Positions 1-7,535 of a stretch of 64,000 bases of DNA are shown here, piece after piece. The position numbers and the translations under genes were made by a program. Position 1 is the first letter of the stretch; each line of letters starts with the position of its first letter. Origin of the DNA: Saccharothrix australiensis (GTDB lineage Bacteria; Actinomycetota; Actinomycetes; Mycobacteriales; Pseudonocardiaceae); NCBI RefSeq assembly GCF_003634935.1, contig NZ_RBXO01000001.1:4799501-4863500 (forward strand), read 5' to 3'. Below the pieces are notes generated by a model. That model did not search any database, was not told the DNA's origin, and was given only the letters and a program-made list of their open reading frames with translations.

Positions 1-1
1 G

Positions 2-778
2 CCCGCCGCACCGGGCGCCATTCGCACCCGCGGTCGGGCGCACGTGGTGCTGCCCGCCTACAACGAGGCCGCCTCGCTGCCGCCGCTGCTGCGCAGGCTC
101 GCCGAGGTGGGCCGGACCGAGGAGGTCGCCGTCTGGGTGGTCGACGACGGCTCGTCCGACGGCACCGCCGACGTGGTGGCCGAGGTCGGCGGACTGGACG
201 TGCACGTGGTGCGGCACCCGGAGAACCTCGGGCTCGGGCAGGCGGTGCAGACCGGCCTGCGGTCCGTGCTCGCGGTGGCCGAGGACGACGACCTGGTGGT
301 GGTGATGGACGCCGACGACACCCACGACCCGGCGCTGATCGCCGCGCTGCGGGCGGAGATCGCGGCGGGCGCGGACGTCGTGATCTGCTCGCGGTTCGTC
401 GAGGGCGGCGACGACGCCACCGCGCCCGCGTTCCGCCGGGTGCTGTCGCGCGGCGCGGCCGTGCTGTTCCGGCAGGTGCTGCGGGTGGACGGGGTGCGCG
501 ACTTCACCAGCGGGTTCCGGGCCTACCGGGTCAGCCTCCTGGACCGGGCGGCGGGCCACTGGGGTGAGCGGCTGGTGGAGGAGCGCGGGTTCGCGTGCAT
601 GGTGGAGCTGTTGCTGAAGCTGCGGCACTGCCGACCGGTGATCGCGGAGGTGCCGCTGCGGCTGCGGTACGACCGCAAGCGCGGCCCGAGCAAGCTCCGG
701 CTGTGGCGGACCGTCGCGCAGTACCTGAAGCTGCTGGTGCGCGACCGCCTCGCCCCCGCGCCCTACCGACCGCTGTGA
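2..778 (+). CDS. Family 2 glycosyltransferase (dolichyl-phosphate mannosyltransferase-like), 5' end probably outside window
   Basis: GT2-type glycosyltransferase expected to move a sugar from a nucleotide donor to a polyprenyl-phosphate or glycan acceptor on the cytoplasmic face of the membrane. Visible motifs: the N-terminal strand VVLPAYNEA, VDDGSSDGTADVV for nucleotide binding, and the DXD-like MDADDTHDP that binds metal and donor. FTSGFRAYR is typical of the DPM1/GtrB branch. No membrane segments follow the catalytic domain, so it is the short DPM1-like form. The frame is open to the left edge. A GTG at 44 would start inside the first beta strand, so the true start is probably upstream of the window. 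Its stop overlaps the next gene (GTGA at 775-778), so the two are translationally coupled. Acceptor and sugar are not known. Confidence 0.85.
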   Translation, partial: PAAPGAIRTRGRAHVVLPAYNEAASLPPLLRRLAEVGRTEEVAVWVVDDGSSDGTADVVAEVGGLDVHVVRHPENLGLGQAVQTGLRSVLAVAEDDDLVVVMDADDTHDPALIAALRAEIAAGADVVICSRFVEGGDDATAPAFRRVLSRGAAVLFRQVLRVDGVRDFTSGFRAYRVSLLDRAAGHWGERLVEERGFACMVELLLKLRHCRPVIAEVPLRLRYDRKRGPSKLRLWRTVAQYLKLLVRDRLAPAPYRPL

Positions 779-2679
779 GGGACGGGGTGGACGGCGGCGG
801 GAGCGGTGGGGTGCGGGCGGCGGGCGGCGCGGGCCCGTTGGACGGTGATTCGTCGGCTGCCCCACGGGACGCGCGGGCGACCGGCGCGCGGGACGCGACG
901 GCGATGGCGGCCCCACGGGACGCGCAAGTGGTGGCAGGCGCGCAGGACGTGCAGACGGCCGGCACGCGGGACGGCAAGGCGCTGGCGGGCACGCGGGTCG
1001 CCGTGCTCGGTGGCGGGATCTGCGGGCTCGCCACCGCGTACCGGCTGGCGCGGTCCGGCGCCGACGTGACCCTCCTGGAGGGCAGCGACCAGCTCGGCGG
1101 GCTCGGCACGTTCTTCCGGTGGCGCAACGGCTGGGTGGAGCGGTTCTACCACTGCCTCATGCCCACCGACGACGACCTGCTCGGCCTGCTGGGCGAGCTG
1201 GGCCTGCGCGACGCCGTGCGCTGGCGGCGCACCAGCATGGGCATGGTCGTCGACGGCTGCCACTACCCGTTCAACTCCGCCCTGGACCTGCTGCGGTTCC
1301 GGCCGCTGCCGCCGCACGACCGCGTGCGGTTCGGCGTGGTGTCGTTGCTGTTGCGGCGCTTGGGCCGGGGCAAGGACCTCGACCGGCTGCGCACCGAGGA
1401 CTGGTTGCGCGGCGTCTACGGCGACCGGGTGTGGCGGCGGCTGCTCGCGCCGATGTTCGGGTCCAAGTTCGGCGCGGCGTTCGGCGACGTGCCCGCGCTG
1501 TACCTGTGGGAGCGGCTGGGGCGCGAGAGCAACGTCTCCGTGCGGGGTTACCCGGCGGGCGGCTACAAGGCGGTGATCGACGCCCTGGCGTCCGCGATCG
1601 AGCGCGCCGGCGGTGTGGTGCGGACCGCGGCCCCGGTCCGCCGGCTCGCGGTCGACGGCGGGCGCGCGCTGGTGACGGTGGCGGGCGGCGGCACGGTGCC
1701 GGCGGACCGGGTGGTGTCGACGCTGCCGCTGCCCGTGCTGCGGGAGGTCGCCGACGCCGACCTGCTCCCGCTGCTGCCCGACGTGCGGTTGCCGTACCAG
1801 GGCGTGGTGAACGCGTTGTTCTTCCTCAGGCGCCCGCTGTCGCCGCACTACTGGGCCCCGGTCGTGCGGTCGGGCACGGACTTCGACGGTGTGATCGGGA
1901 TGTCCGCGCTGACGGGGCCGGTCGACGGGCGGCACCTGGTGTACGTGATGCGCTACACCGACCGGGAGTCCGCGCTGTACCGGGCGGACCCGCGCCGGAT
2001 CGCGGCGCGCTGGACCAAGCAGCTGGTGGGGCTGTACCCGGACCTGACCTCGGCGGACGTGAACGACGTGCGGGTGTTCAAGGCGCCGTTCGTGGAACCG
2101 GTGTACCCCTTGGGTTATCTGTCGCGCCGACCGCCCGTGGAGGTCGCGGGGACGCCGTTGCTGCTCGCCACGACGGCGCACGTGTACCCGGCGGTGACGA
2201 GCTGGAACTCCAGCGTCGGCCTGGCGAACCGCGTCGCCGGGGTGCTGGTCGACGCGGTTCGCGGTGGGGCGGCTCACGGCGCCGCCGCGGCCGGCGGGGC
2301 GGTGGTCGACCTCGGCGGAAGTCCGGGTGGCGCAACGGGTCCCGCCGGGAGCACGGCCGGCGGGGCGGTGCTCGACGGTGCGGTGGTCGGTGCGCCCCAG
2401 GTCGGTGCGCCCCAGGTCGGTGCGTCCCAGATCGGTGCGTCCGGAACCGGTGCGCCCCAAGTCGATGCGCCCCAAGTCGGCGCACCGGTTCCGGGTGCAC
2501 CCGCTTACGGCGCACCGGTTCCGGGCGCACCCCCGGCCGGCGCACCGGTCCAGGGCGCACCCGCCGCCGGCGAGCCGGTTCCGGGTGCGCCCGGTGGCCG
2601 GTCAGCCGACCAGCGCGGCGGCGGCGAGGGGTTCCCCGACCAGCTCCTCCAGGGCGGAGGCGATCCGCGCCGACGGTGA
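775..2679 (+). CDS. FAD-dependent oxidoreductase (amine oxidase / UDP-galactopyranose mutase-like fold) with pentapeptide-repeat tail
   Basis: Flavoprotein of the protoporphyrinogen oxidase/amine oxidase superfamily. The FAD-binding motif VLGGGICGLATAYRLARSG lies about 75 residues after the chosen start, followed by LLEGSDQLGGLG and a C-terminal FAD-contact region ending near SWNSSVGLANRVAGVL. GTG 775 is chosen because it forms a GTGA overlap with the glycosyltransferase stop; longer starts lie inside that gene. Residues 1-75 are Ala/Arg/Asp-rich and probably disordered. The last ~120 residues are low complexity, with 14 pentapeptide units (GAPQV, GAPVP and similar). The 3' end overlaps the convergent epimerase gene by 78 bp. 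Pairing with a GT2 enzyme suggests oxidation or remodelling of a lipid-linked sugar, but the substrate is unknown. Confidence 0.82.
   Translation: MRDGVDGGGSGGVRAAGGAGPLDGDSSAAPRDARATGARDATAMAAPRDAQVVAGAQDVQTAGTRDGKALAGTRVAVLGGGICGLATAYRLARSGADVTLLEGSDQLGGLGTFFRWRNGWVERFYHCLMPTDDDLLGLLGELGLRDAVRWRRTSMGMVVDGCHYPFNSALDLLRFRPLPPHDRVRFGVVSLLLRRLGRGKDLDRLRTEDWLRGVYGDRVWRRLLAPMFGSKFGAAFGDVPALYLWERLGRESNVSVRGYPAGGYKAVIDALASAIERAGGVVRTAAPVRRLAVDGGRALVTVAGGGTVPADRVVSTLPLPVLREVADADLLPLLPDVRLPYQGVVNALFFLRRPLSPHYWAPVVRSGTDFDGVIGMSALTGPVDGRHLVYVMRYTDRESALYRADPRRIAARWTKQLVGLYPDLTSADVNDVRVFKAPFVEPVYPLGYLSRRPPVEVAGTPLLLATTAHVYPAVTSWNSSVGLANRVAGVLVDAVRGGAAHGAAAAGGAVVDLGGSPGGATGPAGSTAGGAVLDGAVVGAPQVGAPQVGASQIGASGTGAPQVDAPQVGAPVPGAPAYGAPVPGAPPAGAPVQGAPAAGEPVPGAPGGRSADQRGGGEGFPDQLLQGGGDPRRR
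2389..2598 (+). repeat. 15-bp coding minisatellite, 14 units
   Basis: Fourteen in-frame 15-bp units related to GGTGCGCCCCAGGTC encode the pentapeptide tail of the FAD oxidoreductase. The first six units are near identical; later units drift to GGCGCACCGGTTCCG-like sequence. The array stops 3 bp before the convergent epimerase stop codon. Confidence 0.9.
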
Positions 2680-3714
2680 GCCCGCGCCGTAGGGCGACGG
2701 GATGCCGGCGAGGCGCGCCCGGTGGCCGGCGACGTCGTCCAGCCACGCCCGCGCCGCCGCGCCGACACCCGGTCCCGGCGGTACGAGCGTCCCGAACGTC
2801 CCCTCGATCTCGGGCCGCTCGGTGCTGCGCCGCACCACCACGACGGGCCGCTTCAGGACGCTGACCTCCTCCTGGATGCCGCCCGAGTCGGAGACGACGA
2901 CGGCCGCGCCGCCCGCCAGCGCCAGGAACTCCGGGTAACCCTGCGGCGCCACCACGCGCAGGCGGGCCAGCAGCGGCTCCAGGCCGAAGTGCGCCACGCG
3001 CTTGGCGGTGCGCGGGTGCAGCGGCAGCACGACGGGCAGCGGCAGCGCGGCCAGCTCGCGCAGGATCGTCTCCAGGGTCGCCGCGTCGTCCACGTTCTCG
3101 GGGCGGTGGATGGTGGCGACCGCGTAGCCGTCGCGGCGCAGGCCGTGCGCCGACAGCACGGCCTGCTCGGCCTCCGGGCCGGGCGCCGCCGCCTCCAGCG
3201 CCTCCACGACGGTGTTGCCGGTGACCGCGATCCGGTCGACGGGGATCCGCTCCGCCACCAGGTTCGCGCGGTTGAGCGCGGTCGGCGCGCAGCACAGGTC
3301 GGCGAGGTGGTCGATGGCGACCCGGTTGTGCTCCTCGGGCATCGCGCGGTCGAAGCTGCGCAGGCCCGCTTCCACGTGCACGAGCGGCACGTCGTTCGCG
3401 TTGGCGGCCAACGCTCCGGCGAGCGCGGAGGTCGTGTCGCCCTGCACCACGACGGCGGCCGTGCGGCGGCCGGCGAGCACGTCGTCGACCGCCGCCACGG
3501 CCCGCCCGAGCTGCGTGCCGCGCCGCGCGCCGCCGAGCGCGAACTCGTGGTAGCCGCCGGGTTCCGCGACGTCGCGGCGGATCAGCTCGTACATGGTGCG
3601 GTCGTAGTGCTGCCCGGTGTAGACGACGACCGCGCGCGGCCCGAACAGCCGGATCAGGGGTGCGAGCTTGATCAGCTCGGGGCGCGTGCCGCAGACGAGC
3701 GTGACGGTGTTCAA
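2602..3714 (-). CDS. wecB: UDP-N-acetylglucosamine 2-epimerase (non-hydrolysing)
   Basis: Interconverts UDP-GlcNAc and UDP-ManNAc, the donor for ManNAc-containing cell-surface polymers. The 370-aa length is normal for the family. The N-terminal VTLVCGTRPELIKLAPLI is the family hallmark. HVEAGLRSFD, PEEHNRVAIDHLADL, IHRPENVDD and the C-terminal SDSGGIQEE are all present, so both Rossmann halves and the substrate-binding residues look intact. The start is TTG at 3714, preceded by GAGGAGAACC. The 3' end overlaps the convergent FAD oxidoreductase tail. The neighbouring glycosyltransferase suggests a small envelope-sugar locus continuing to the left. Confidence 0.94.
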   Translation of the reverse strand: MNTVTLVCGTRPELIKLAPLIRLFGPRAVVVYTGQHYDRTMYELIRRDVAEPGGYHEFALGGARRGTQLGRAVAAVDDVLAGRRTAAVVVQGDTTSALAGALAANANDVPLVHVEAGLRSFDRAMPEEHNRVAIDHLADLCCAPTALNRANLVAERIPVDRIAVTGNTVVEALEAAAPGPEAEQAVLSAHGLRRDGYAVATIHRPENVDDAATLETILRELAALPLPVVLPLHPRTAKRVAHFGLEPLLARLRVVAPQGYPEFLALAGGAAVVVSDSGGIQEEVSVLKRPVVVVRRSTERPEIEGTFGTLVPPGPGVGAAARAWLDDVAGHRARLAGIPSPYGAGSPSARIASALEELVGEPLAAAALVG

Positions 3715-3832
3715 GGTTCTCCTCGGTGCCCGATGGCATGGAACGGCGGGAACCTTAGGTTCCGGGAGGGCGGATTCCGTTGCGCCTCAATCGATCGAGT
3801 GAAGGAAGGTGTCGGCCGCACCGCGCCGCCAC

Positions 3833-3838
3833 TAGGTT
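3833..3838 (+). promoter_or_regulatory. -10 box (TAGGTT) for leaderless lysyl oxidase-like gene
   Basis: TAGGTT ends 7 nt before GTG 3846. This is the spacing expected when transcription begins at the start codon. No Shine-Dalgarno sequence precedes the GTG. Confidence 0.5.
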
Positions 3839-3845
3839 GCCTGGG

Positions 3846-4775
3846 GTGATCAGCAAACTCCGGGCCGCGGCGGCCGCCGCGATGACCGCGGCGGCGTTGG
3901 GCGCGCCCGCCACGGACAGACCCCTCCTCCCCGACCTCAGACAAGCCCCGATCGGCTGCCCCGGTGGCGCCCGGGTGGACCCGCGGTCCTGCACCGCGTG
4001 GGACGTGTGCCCGGTCGCCGACGTGGCGGCGCCCAGCGGGTCCTGTGTGGACTCCGGTCCGATCGCGGCGGTGCGGTTGCGGTTCACCACGGCGGTCGAC
4101 AACGTCGGCGACGGCCCGCTGGTGATCTACGGCGAGCGCGACTCGGTGGACCAGCCCGCGATGAGGGCCCGGCAGGCGTTCCAGTCCTCGGGCGACCGGT
4201 CGATACCCCGCACGTTCGACGAGGCCCAGCACGCGATCCCGTCGACGGTGTACTACGAGCCCGCGCCCGCGCACGTCCACTGGCACCTGCTCGGCTTCGA
4301 GCACTTCCGGCTCCGCACGACCGGTGGCGCGACCCTGGTGACGGACCGCAAGAACGGCTTCTGCCTGGGCGACCGCTACGAGGCGCCGGACGCCCGCGAG
4401 CTGCCCAACCGGCCGACGGACGCGAGCACGCCCGAGGGCAGGCTCGCCGCGTTCCTGCGGGACAACCGGTGCGGCCACCACCAGCCGTCGGCGCTGGAGG
4501 TCGTGGAGGGCATCTCGGTGGGCACCGGCGACGACTACGACTACCGGGTCGACTACCAGTGGCTCGACCTGACCGACGTGCCGTCGGGCGTGTACGACGT
4601 GGTGAACGTGGCCAACCCCGACCGCACCCTCGTGGAGAAGAGCTACGACAACAACGCCTCGTCGATCGCGATCTCGGTGCGGTGGCCGGGCGGTGGTGCG
4701 CGCCCGCGGGTGATCACCGCGCCGCCGAAGGTCGAACTGCTGCGCAGCTGCCCCGGCCGGGAGCGCTGCGCGTAG
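3846..4775 (+). CDS. Secreted lysyl oxidase-like protein (copper amine oxidase, PF01186-type)
   Basis: 309-aa exported protein resembling bacterial lysyl oxidases, copper enzymes that oxidise primary amines to aldehydes. GTG 3846 gives a short N-terminal signal (VISKLRAAAAAAMTAAALG). The family signature HVHWHLLGFEHFRL lies near residues 143-156 and carries the histidines expected to bind copper. Pairs of cysteines and SYDNNASSI near the end also fit the family. I cannot assign the tyrosine/lysine that would form the quinone cofactor. It is monocistronic, divergent from wecB and convergent with the SDR gene. An upstream in-frame start at 3780 is possible but adds only basic residues before the signal peptide. 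Confidence 0.78.
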   Translation: MISKLRAAAAAAMTAAALGAPATDRPLLPDLRQAPIGCPGGARVDPRSCTAWDVCPVADVAAPSGSCVDSGPIAAVRLRFTTAVDNVGDGPLVIYGERDSVDQPAMRARQAFQSSGDRSIPRTFDEAQHAIPSTVYYEPAPAHVHWHLLGFEHFRLRTTGGATLVTDRKNGFCLGDRYEAPDARELPNRPTDASTPEGRLAAFLRDNRCGHHQPSALEVVEGISVGTGDDYDYRVDYQWLDLTDVPSGVYDVVNVANPDRTLVEKSYDNNASSIAISVRWPGGGARPRVITAPPKVELLRSCPGRERCA

Positions 4776-4931
4776 GCCGCACGTGGGCGCGGTGCCCCGG
4801 TGGTCGCCGCACGCGTGGCGACGGCCGCCCGGTCGCCGCCGTCGCCCGGCCGATCCCCGCCACCCCGCCGGCACGGGTGGTGCGCGAGACGTGCACGTGG
4901 TGGAGCACGGCCGGGCCGAGCGGGTGCACGC

Positions 4932-4966
4932 GGGCCGGCCCGTGCCGGGGGCCGGCCCGTGCCGGG
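4932..4966. repeat. 17-bp tandem duplication in convergent intergenic gap
   Basis: GGGCCGGCCCGTGCCGGG occurs twice with a 17-bp period between two convergent genes. The unit is partly self-complementary (GGGCCGGCCC, CCGGCACGG), so it could form hairpins acting as a terminator on either strand. No T-tract follows. Confidence 0.6.
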
Positions 4967-4974
4967 GGCGGCGG

Positions 4975-5796
4975 TCAGCCGGTGGTGGCGTCGTCGCGGT
5001 GCTCGTCGGGCTGTAGGCGGCTCAGCACGGCCGGGCCGGCGCGCGGGGCCAGCCGGCCGAGCAGGTCGGCCGCGTGCGCCGGGAACGCGATGAGGACGCG
5101 TGGTTTGCGGTACTCGACGGCGCGGAGCACCTGTTGGGCCGCCCGGTCCGCCGGGTAGCCGATCAGCTTCGCGAACCGGGACGCCCGCGCCGGCTCGCCG
5201 GTCGCGCGCGCGTCGGCGCGGATGCCGCTCGCGTGGACGGTCGTGACGCCGATCCCCCGGTCCGCCAGCTCGTGGCGCAGCGACTCGGAGAAGCCGCGCA
5301 GGGCGAACTCGCCGGCGGCGTGCGCCGTCCGGCCGGCCGGTGCGACGAGGCCGAACAGCCCGGACACGTTGACCACGTGGCTGGCGGGCGTCCGCAGCAG
5401 CCGCGGCAGCAGCAGGCGGGTCAGGGTGACCGGCGCGAGGAAGGCGACGGCCACGACCCGGTCGAACTCGTCGGCGGTCACCCGCTCGAACGTGCCGCCC
5501 GCCGCCACGCCCGCGCTGTTGACCAGCAGGCTGATCCGGGGGTGGGCGGCGACGACGGAGTCGGCCAGCGCGGCGAGGCCCGGCAGGTCCGCGAGGTCGA
5601 CGACCCTGGGCTCGACGTCCGACTCGGGGAACCGGTCGCGGATCGCGCGGGCGACCTCGTCCAGGCGCGCGGCGTCGCGGTCGAGGAGCACGAGGTCGCT
5701 GCCCCGCGCGGCGAGGCCGTGGGCCAGCTGCTCGCCCAGGGCGCCGGCCGCGCCGGTCACCACCGCCGTGCCGCCGGTGAACCGGTACTTGAGCAT
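4975..5796 (-). CDS. Short-chain dehydrogenase/reductase lacking the catalytic Tyr and Lys
   Basis: 273-aa SDR-fold protein. The N-terminal TGAAGALGEQLAHGL is the nucleotide-binding TGxxxGxG motif, LLVNSAGVA matches the NNAG stabilising motif, and HVVNVSGLFGL keeps the catalytic Ser. The active-site YxxxK has become HxxxE: the sequence reads RTAHAAGEFALRGFSE where family members read YxASKxAL. I confirmed this on the nucleotide sequence (CAC and GAG codons). It may be inactive, act as a binding protein, or use another mechanism. Start ATG 5796 is chosen because it follows GGGAGGGAC and places the Rossmann motif at the N-terminus; the longer frame upstream is not needed. Confidence 0.85.
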   Translation of the reverse strand: MLKYRFTGGTAVVTGAAGALGEQLAHGLAARGSDLVLLDRDAARLDEVARAIRDRFPESDVEPRVVDLADLPGLAALADSVVAAHPRISLLVNSAGVAAGGTFERVTADEFDRVVAVAFLAPVTLTRLLLPRLLRTPASHVVNVSGLFGLVAPAGRTAHAAGEFALRGFSESLRHELADRGIGVTTVHASGIRADARATGEPARASRFAKLIGYPADRAAQQVLRAVEYRKPRVLIAFPAHAADLLGRLAPRAGPAVLSRLQPDEHRDDATTG

Positions 5797-6023
5797 GTCC
5801 CTCCCTTCCGGGCCGGGCACCCGCCGGGGTGCCGCCGCCGGAGTTCCTGACTCCTCGCAACAGAGTTTCACCCGTGCGCGACGGGCGCGCCATTCCGTCG
5901 AGCGAGCACGGGGTGGTGGCGGGGTACCGAGGCAGGTGGTGGCGGCCGGGTGGGCGTGAGCGGGGCAGGTGCCGTCGCGGGCTGCCGACGGGGGTGCGAA
6001 GTGCGCTGTGAAATAGTCACCGG

Positions 6024-6653
6024 GTGAGAGGCCGATTGGTTTGCGTGGCGTTGCCACTGGTCCTGGCCGCGTGCGGCGCCCCGTCCGCCGGTCGGCTGCC
6101 GGCCCTCGCGCCACCGACCGCGCCTTCCGGGTCGCCCGTGCCTTCCGTGCCTTCCGAGTCGTCCGCGCCGACCGCGCCGCCGTGCCCCGCCGACGGGGTC
6201 GTCATCACCGCGCACGAGGCCGACGCCGCGATGGGCCTGCGAGTGCTGTCCCTGCGGATGCGCAACTGCGGCACCACTCCGTACGCCGTGCACGGCTACC
6301 CCGACCTGAAGCTGCTGGACGAGGACGGCGACGTGCTCGACGTCGACGTCCGGCACGGGTCGGAGGGCATCTCGCGGATCGACTCGTTCGAGGCGCCGCC
6401 TCGGGAGATCACCCTCCAGCCGGGTGACACGGCGAGCACCGGGCTCGTGTGGCGCAACACCTACGACGACACGACGAACCCGCCCAGGGTGGGCACGCGG
6501 ATCGACATCGCGCCGACCGCCGGGCGACCGCGGCGGACGTTCGTGCCGAGGCTGCCCGCCGACGGCGAGCCGTGGCGCGAGAACGCCCCGGCCGTGACCA
6601 TCGACCTGGGCAGCACCGGACGGCTCGGCGTGAGCCCGTGGACCACGCCCTGA
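6024..6653 (+). CDS. DUF4232-like lipoprotein
   Basis: 209-aa predicted lipoprotein. The N-terminus MRGRLVCVALPLVLAACG has a short signal peptide with lipobox LAAC, so it should be anchored to the outer face of the membrane. A Pro/Ser/Ala-rich linker follows (about residues 20-52). The C-terminal beta-rich domain begins at CPADGVVITAHE and contains LRMRNCGTTPYAVHGYP, the pattern of DUF4232 proteins common in actinomycetes. Two cysteines probably form a disulphide. GTG 6024 has no clear Shine-Dalgarno. Function is unknown and there is no operon partner. Confidence 0.75.
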   Translation: MRGRLVCVALPLVLAACGAPSAGRLPALAPPTAPSGSPVPSVPSESSAPTAPPCPADGVVITAHEADAAMGLRVLSLRMRNCGTTPYAVHGYPDLKLLDEDGDVLDVDVRHGSEGISRIDSFEAPPREITLQPGDTASTGLVWRNTYDDTTNPPRVGTRIDIAPTAGRPRRTFVPRLPADGEPWRENAPAVTIDLGSTGRLGVSPWTTP

Positions 6654-6771
6654 CGCCCGCCGGCGGCCCCGCGGTCCACACCGGACCGCGTGCCGCGCGG
6701 ACCGTCCCGACAAGGATGCCGGGCGGTCACACCGGACACCGGACCGGCCTCCCCGGCGGACCGGCGACAGG

Positions 6772-7026
6772 TCAGTAGCGGCCCGGCTGCTCGTAGTCGT
6801 CGTCGTACTCGGGCTCGACGACCTTCACCGGCCGGTTGGTCCACGAGTCGAACACCACCAGCAGCGCGGAGAGCACGATCAGCCCGATCGCGACCTCCGG
6901 GAGGCCGCCCCAGAACAGCAGGCCCGCCAGCAGCAGCATCGGCACCACGGCGAACAGGCAGAACGGGTCGACCCGCCCGAAAGCCGGTCGCCGCTGCCCC
7001 GAAGATCGACCGTACTGCCCCGCCAT
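6772..7026 (-). CDS. Small membrane protein, two transmembrane helices
   Basis: 84-aa protein starting at ATG 7026 (MAGQYGRSSGQRRPAFG). It has two adjacent hydrophobic segments (about residues 24-58, FCLFAVVPMLLLAGLLFWGG and a second helix ending ALLVVF) and an acidic Tyr-rich C-terminal tail (EPEYDDDYEQPGRY). This layout is common among conserved actinomycete hypotheticals, but I recognise no function. Longer starts upstream add arginine-rich sequence without coding character. Confidence 0.7.
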   Translation of the reverse strand: MAGQYGRSSGQRRPAFGRVDPFCLFAVVPMLLLAGLLFWGGLPEVAIGLIVLSALLVVFDSWTNRPVKVVEPEYDDDYEQPGRY

Positions 7027-7535
7027 CAGCCCGCCTGTCCGTAGATGTCCGCTGCCCCGTGCGTGCGCGATTCCCGGTCGCTCGGCGCCGGGCGCACCGG
7101 ACAGCATAATTCTCGCGTCCCGCGCTCCACGGCGGGTCACGGCCGGCGGGCGTCCGCCCCTCCACCGGACTCAGCCGAACGGACCACGCCGCACCGCCCG
7201 TGACGGTACTCGCGCCGTGGCCGGCCGGTCGGCGCGCTCCACGTCCGGGGCTCGCACGGCCGCCGCGGTGCCGTCCGCGCCCACCACCGGACAGCGCCGT
7301 TGTGATCTTGATCTCGGTGTCCGACGAGGTCACGGGCTACCCGGCGGTCACCGGGCGCGGCACCGCGCAGCGCCGGGCCCGGCCGCGCACGGCCGGCGTC
7401 GGGCGGTTCGCCACCGGCGGGTGACCGTGCCCAGCCGGGACGCCCGGTCGGGGGACCGGCGTCCACGACGGAGGGATCGGCGTCCACGACCGACCCGTCC
7501 TCGCTCGCGGACGCCGGGACCCCGCCGGCTTCGCG
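7027..7535. other. Intergenic region, no convincing gene
   Basis: About 510 bp between two leftward genes. Frames here are arginine/proline-rich and look like GC-driven artefacts. A direct repeat of CGGCGTCCACGAC lies near 7455-7490. The ABC-F gene on its right ends at 7536, so the segment also holds its transcription end and the promoter of the small membrane protein; I see no clear terminator hairpin. Confidence 0.5.

Noticed and set aside
2078..3739. 553-aa minus-strand frame over the FAD tail and epimerase
   Set aside because: Arg/Pro-rich shadow frame; the 370-aa epimerase in another frame has clear family motifs.
5797..6114. N-terminal extension of the SDR gene
   Set aside because: The extension is low-complexity and lies upstream of a good ribosome site at ATG 5796 that starts directly at the Rossmann fold.
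7137..7487. 116-aa minus-strand ORF
   Set aside because: Composition is typical of random GC-rich frames with no hydrophobic core or motif.
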